A stretch of DNA of 6,433 nucleotides from Actinomycetes bacterium. Lineage in GTDB: Bacteria; Actinomycetota; Actinomycetes; S36-B12; UBA5976. The translations under genes were made by a program, and so were the position numbers. The stretch lies in assembly GCA_021784375.1 (NCBI GenBank), contig JAJXSV010000119.1, positions 1-6,433 on the forward strand. Reading direction: 5' to 3'. Below, piece by piece: positions 4,024-6,433 of this stretch; the stretch's first letter is position 1, and each line of letters opens with the position of its first letter. A model generated the notes under the pieces. The model made no database searches and had not been told where the DNA came from. It saw only the letters and a list, made by a program, of their open reading frames with translations.

Positions 4024-5451
4024 CTACAGCGGCAGGTCGATGGTGGCCCGGGTGCCACCCACCGGTCCCGGTCCGATGCTGAGGTTGCCGTGCAGCTCGC
4101 CGGTCACCAGGGAGCGCACGATGCTCAGCCCCAGACCCTCAATGGCGTTGGCCACACCGGGCCCGTCGTCATCGACATGAATCACCAGTCGCTCCCCGCG
4201 GCTGGAGGTGATGCGCACGGACCCGCCGACACGCGCCACCAACCCGTGCTCGACGGCATTGCCAATGAGCTCAGCGAGTGACATGGCCAGCGGCGTCGCC
4301 CGTTCGGCCTCCAGGCTGCCCACCGTGCCCACGCGGACAATGGAGCCGCCGCCGTCGATGAGATCCCGCGACATGGAGATGACGCGATCGATCACCTCGT
4401 CGAAGTCGACGCTGGCACCCGGCTCATGAGCGAGCGACTCGTGCACGATGGCGATGGCACCCACGCGACGCACCGCTTCGTCGAGCTCCATTCGCACTTC
4501 CTCGGAACTCGAACGCCGCGCCTGCAGGCGCAGCATGGAGGCCACGGTCTGCAAGTTGTTCTTCACCCGGTGATGGATCTCGCGGATGGTCGCGTCTTTG
4601 GAGAGCAGCGCCTGTTCCCGACGCCGGATGTCGCTCACATCGCGCAGCAGCACCACGGCCCCATCGGGTTTGCCGTTGCGAATCAAAGGGATTCCCCGCA
4701 GCGTCACCACCGCGTCGCGATACTCCATCTCGGCTTCGCCGGCGGCGCGGCCCTGGGCAATCGAAACCAACGCCTCGTTGGCGATACCCGACTTCTGCAG
4801 CAGGCGGGAGAGCGTGGCCGCCAGGTTGGCACCGGTGATCTCGGTTGAGATGCCCAGACGATGGCATGCCGACTGGGCGTTGGGGGATGCATAGGTGACG
4901 GTGCCAGCGGCATCGACGCGGAAACAACCGTCACCGACGCGCGGCGGGCTATCCGTCAATGACACGCTCTCGCCCAATGGGAAGAGGCCCTCTCGTGCCA
5001 TCGCGACCAGAGCGTCGAAGGCATCGAGGTACATGCGTTCGAGCGCACCATCGGCGCGGGCCTCCACGCTCGATCGCCGTTCGATCACGGCAATGAGATC
5101 ACCTTCGAAGACGACCGGGAAGGCTTCGTCGCCGCGCGGCACACGCGGTTGTTCGGCGCGCCGGTCGGTGGCGGGCAGGCGAGTCGAGGCGGCCCGATCC
5201 AGCCCCGGGTTACGGCCCCGCGCCACGAATGTGCCGACCATGTCATCGGGCAGACGCGTAGGACCGGTGGTGGGCCGCACCTGGGCGGCAGCCACGAAAC
5301 CGCCGGCGTTCCAAGTGGGGATCCAGAGCACCAGATCGGCGAAGCCGAGATCGGCCAGCAGCGTCCACTCCGAGACCAGGGCCTGCAGGTGCGCGATGGC
5401 GGCGTCACCGAGATCGGTGCGGTCACGGGCCAGATCAGCGATGCTCGCCAT
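4024..5451 (-). CDS. pdtaS: PdtaS-type sensor histidine kinase (HisKA_2 family)
   Basis: A 475-residue soluble histidine kinase. An N-terminal GAF-like domain (about 1-150; LLADLGFADLVLW closely matches M. tuberculosis PdtaS) is followed by a PAS domain (about 172-275, from GDGCFRVDAAGTVTYASPN). A HisKA_2 dimerisation domain contains IREIHHRVKNNLQTV (phosphoacceptor His293 or His294), and the HATPase domain has N-box ELIGNAVEHG (Asn398), G1 DDDGPGV (about 427-433) and G2 GLGLSIV (about 439-445). No membrane segment is seen. In mycobacteria PdtaS phosphorylates PdtaR, an ANTAR-domain antiterminator that binds RNA; no such gene is in this window. The start at 5451 (MASIADLARDRTDL) is chosen by alignment with the mycobacterial N-terminus. 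The frame is open to 5550, but that would overlap the divergent biotinyl gene. No Shine-Dalgarno is seen, and a leaderless -10 is well placed. Confidence 0.94.
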   Translation of the reverse strand: MASIADLARDRTDLGDAAIAHLQALVSEWTLLADLGFADLVLWIPTWNAGGFVAAAQVRPTTGPTRLPDDMVGTFVARGRNPGLDRAASTRLPATDRRAEQPRVPRGDEAFPVVFEGDLIAVIERRSSVEARADGALERMYLDAFDALVAMAREGLFPLGESVSLTDSPPRVGDGCFRVDAAGTVTYASPNAQSACHRLGISTEITGANLAATLSRLLQKSGIANEALVSIAQGRAAGEAEMEYRDAVVTLRGIPLIRNGKPDGAVVLLRDVSDIRRREQALLSKDATIREIHHRVKNNLQTVASMLRLQARRSSSEEVRMELDEAVRRVGAIAIVHESLAHEPGASVDFDEVIDRVISMSRDLIDGGGSIVRVGTVGSLEAERATPLAMSLAELIGNAVEHGLVARVGGSVRITSSRGERLVIHVDDDGPGVANAIEGLGLSIVRSLVTGELHGNLSIGPGPVGGTRATIDLPL

Positions 5452-5457
5452 GACCGG

Positions 5458-5477
5458 AGCGTACGGCCGACTGGCCG
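5458..5477 (-). promoter_or_regulatory. Predicted leaderless -10 of pdtaS beside an inverted repeat
   Basis: On the minus strand TACGCT (5463-5458) lies exactly six bases before the ATG at 5451, the same hexamer and spacing as in front of the kinase-like gene at 2541. No convincing -35 is seen 16-18 bp upstream. Abutting it, CGGCC-GACT-GGCCG (5464-5477) forms an inverted repeat, extended by GTA/TAC at its ends with one unpaired A; this could be an operator or chance in GC-rich DNA. Confidence 0.45.
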
Positions 5478-5506
5478 ATACGGGGCGCATGTGCAACGGT
5501 AGGTCG

Positions 5507-5728
5507 GTGATCCTCGAAGTGCGTGCAGACATGGTGGCCAGCGTGCTCACGGTCTATGCGGACCCCGGTGCAACCGTCGAGATCGGCGACACCCTGCTGC
5601 TACTGGAGAGCATGAAGATGGAGATCCCGGTCATCGCCGAAAGCGCGGGACGGGTGCTCGAGGTACGGGTGGCTCCCGGCTTCGTGGTGCAGGAGGGCGA
5701 TGTGCTCGTCACGCTGGAGTCCCGCTAG
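5507..5728 (+). CDS. Small biotinyl/lipoyl attachment protein (TB7.3-like)
   Basis: A 73-residue stand-alone biotinyl-domain protein. The attachment motif ESMKMEIPV places the modified lysine at residue 37, and MKM with flanking Glu is the usual biotinylation context. The two halves VASVLTVYADPGATVEIGD and GRVLEVRVAPGFVVQEGD form the flattened barrel and its quasi-symmetric hairpins. It closely resembles M. tuberculosis TB7.3 (Rv3221c), a small biotinylated protein of unclear role that lies in the same neighbourhood. Such proteins resemble the carrier subunit of acyl-CoA carboxylases, but no carboxylase gene is here. GTG at 5507 is chosen because it puts VRAD at residues 5-8, as VRAE in TB7.3; a weak GGTAGG precedes it. 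An in-frame ATG at 5489 is the alternative. It diverges from pdtaS and is followed by bL37 44 bp downstream. Confidence 0.9.
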   Translation: MILEVRADMVASVLTVYADPGATVEIGDTLLLLESMKMEIPVIAESAGRVLEVRVAPGFVVQEGDVLVTLESR

Positions 5729-5767
5729 ACTGCAGCACCTGCAGGCGAGTGCTTGCGATGTTTGGAG
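5726..5767 (+). promoter_or_regulatory. Possible bL37 -10 element and its ribosome binding site
   Basis: TAGACT (5726-5731) fits TANNNT and overlaps the stop codon of the biotinyl gene; it would start transcription near 5738. No clear -35 is seen. GGAG at 5764-5767 is a Shine-Dalgarno five bases before the ATG at 5773. Cotranscription with the biotinyl gene is equally possible. Confidence 0.35.
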
Positions 5768-5772
5768 ACACC

Positions 5773-5847
5773 ATGAGCAAGCGTGCGCGCAAGAAGCGTG
5801 ATCGCAAGAAGAAGGCCGCTAACCACGGCAAGCGACCCCGCGCCTAA
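5773..5847 (+). CDS. 50S ribosomal protein bL37, 24 residues
   Basis: A 24-residue, very basic peptide starting MSKRARKKRDRKKKAAN, with HGKRPRA at the end. This is the pattern of bL37, the small actinobacterial large-subunit protein first seen in mycobacterial ribosome structures. It has 14 Lys/Arg residues, no acidic residue except one Asp, and the conserved NHGKRP tail. It is too short for most gene finders. The start is supported by GGAG five bases upstream, the stop is TAA at 5845-5847, and an intrinsic terminator follows 6 bp later. It is probably cotranscribed with the biotinyl gene or expressed from its own -10 at 5726. Confidence 0.93.
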   Translation: MSKRARKKRDRKKKAANHGKRPRA

Positions 5848-5853
5848 TGACGG

Positions 5854-5877
5854 ACCCCGCTCCATGAGCGGGGTTTT
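5854..5877 (+). terminator. Intrinsic terminator of bL37
   Basis: ACCCCGCT (5854-5861) and AGCGGGGT (5867-5874) form a perfect 8-bp stem around CCATG, followed by a short T-run (TTTT at 5874-5877, its first base shared with the stem). It begins 6 bp after the bL37 stop. The convergent rsrA stop lies 15 bp further on; the reverse direction has no T-tract. Confidence 0.88.
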
Positions 5878-5891
5878 CGTCTGTCTGGGGC

Positions 5892-6188
5892 TCAGTCCTC
5901 GAAGATCCGGGTTTCCTCGACGGTGACCGAGACATCGCCGTTGCGGACCTCGGTGAGCCGTTGCATGACCCGGTAGCGCAAGTCATCGGGCGCCTGACAG
6001 CCGCAGGCACGCGCCACCAGTTTCTGGATGAGCTTGGCCTGGGTGAGACGATCGCTGCACGGCGGGCACTCGCGGAAGTGCTGCTCCAGCAGGGCCACAT
6101 CCTCATTGGTGAGTTCGCGATCCAAGTACTCGTCGAGGTGGGCATCAACTTCGGCGCAGGGGGTGTCGTGGGGGTTCCCGCAACTCAT
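5892..6188 (-). CDS. rsrA: Zinc-binding redox-sensing anti-sigma factor RsrA/RshA
   Basis: A 98-residue anti-sigma factor of the ZAS family, which holds its sigma factor inactive in the cytoplasm until thiol oxidation forms a disulfide and releases zinc. The HxxxCxxC motif is HFRECPPC (His37, Cys41, Cys44). Additional cysteines are at 3, 11, 62 and 64. The positions C3, C11, H37, C41 and C44 are the same as I recall for Streptomyces coelicolor RsrA, where C11, H37, C41 and C44 are central to zinc binding and the redox switch. The amphipathic helix [21 protein letters not shown] precedes the motif. The start ATG overlaps the sigR stop by 4 nt (ATGA). GAGGAGGT (6202-6195), inside sigR, is its ribosome binding site. 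Translational coupling fits the equal stoichiometry needed. It converges with bL37. Confidence 0.95.
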   Translation of the reverse strand: MSCGNPHDTPCAEVDAHLDEYLDRELTNEDVALLEQHFRECPPCSDRLTQAKLIQKLVARACGCQAPDDLRYRVMQRLTEVRNGDVSVTVEETRIFED

Positions 6189-6433
6189 GAGCGCACCTCC
6201 TCGTCACGAACCAGACCCAGTTCGCGGGCGTGGTCGGCGAGCGATTCACGCAGGCGCTTGCGGCCGCGATGGATGCGCGACATCACGGTGCCGGTGGGCG
6301 TGTGCATGATCTCGGCGATCTCCGCGTAGGAGAAACCCTCGACGTCGGCGAGGTACACCGCCGTGCGGAACTCCTCCGGCAGCGCCTTCAAGGCGTCGAG
6401 AACATCTCCATCGGGCAACTTGTCGAGCACCAC
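6185..6433 (-). CDS. sigR: ECF sigma factor SigR/SigH, C-terminal part
   Basis: The 3' end of an ECF sigma factor gene; the 5' part lies beyond the window edge at 6433, so the N-terminal residues and promoter cannot be seen. The visible 82 residues hold region 4: [21 protein letters not shown] leads into the helix-turn-helix, and [21 protein letters not shown] is the DNA-recognition helix. The combination [14 protein letters not shown]...GTVMSR is typical of SigR (Streptomyces) and SigH (mycobacteria), which direct the disulfide-stress regulon, including thioredoxin genes, from GGAAT/GTT promoters. The identity is supported by the overlapping rsrA gene. The autoregulatory promoter expected for this family is not in the window. 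A predicted target promoter for it is at 3624-3650 in front of whiB. Confidence 0.94.
   Translation of the reverse strand: MVLDKLPDGDVLDALKALPEEFRTAVYLADVEGFSYAEIAEIMHTPTGTVMSRIHRGRKRLRESLADHARELGLVRDEEVRS

Noticed and set aside
4895..5506. Long in-frame extension of the biotinyl protein
   Set aside because: This stretch is antisense to pdtaS, is Arg/Ser-rich as expected of a shadow frame, and has no biotinyl-family similarity before residue 1 of the 5507 start.
5730..5744. CTGCAG-CAC-CTGCAG potential hairpin before bL37
   Set aside because: Each arm is itself a 6-bp palindrome with a 3-nt gap; no T-tract and no reason for a terminator between two genes read in the same direction. Probably chance.

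Overview
The window looks like a chromosomal core segment of a high-GC Actinomycetota genome. The markers are a WhiB1/WblE-type iron-sulfur protein, a SigR/SigH-RsrA thiol-stress sigma/anti-sigma pair, a PdtaS-type histidine kinase, the 24-residue actinobacterial ribosomal protein bL37 and a nickel superoxide dismutase. From memory, the set around whiB (GNAT, small membrane protein, YegS-like kinase, whiB1, pdtaS, biotinyl protein, rshA, sigH) is also clustered in Mycobacterium tuberculosis near Rv3216-Rv3223c. Genus cannot be assigned from this sequence. There are no mobile elements, CRISPR arrays, tRNAs or rRNAs.

Left part (1-1610): sodX (-) and sodN (+) diverge from a short shared promoter region and form a Ni-SOD maturation pair. 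The end of sodN lies in a perfect 63-bp tandem duplication that doubles a hairpin-rich 3' region. A 13-bp-stem hairpin follows, separating sodN from a convergent rhodanese lipoprotein gene (-). The rhodanese gene diverges from a 61-residue Cys-rich protein gene (+), and the space between them holds a CsoR/CstR-like palindrome that overlaps the rhodanese start codon.

Middle part (1611-4020): a membrane protein and a GNAT acetyltransferase form a two-gene minus-strand operon with a 4-bp overlap. The membrane protein gene diverges from a YegS/DAGK-like lipid kinase gene across only 28 bp. In that space two apparently leaderless promoters sit back to back. whiB follows, preceded by a 230-bp regulatory region with a CRP-like site and an exact SigR/SigH-type promoter motif (GGGAAT-N18-GTT). 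It ends in a strong intrinsic terminator.

Right part (4024-6433): pdtaS (-), then divergent genes for a biotinyl/lipoyl carrier protein and bL37 (+), then convergent rsrA and the 3' end of sigR (-), which overlap by 4 bp. A likely theme is oxidative, thiol and sulfur stress: SigR-RsrA senses thiol oxidation, WhiB is a redox/NO-sensitive cluster protein whose promoter looks SigR-dependent, Ni-SOD removes superoxide, and the rhodanese may handle sulfane sulfur. Most genes belong to known families. The less ordinary material is in the intergenic regions.
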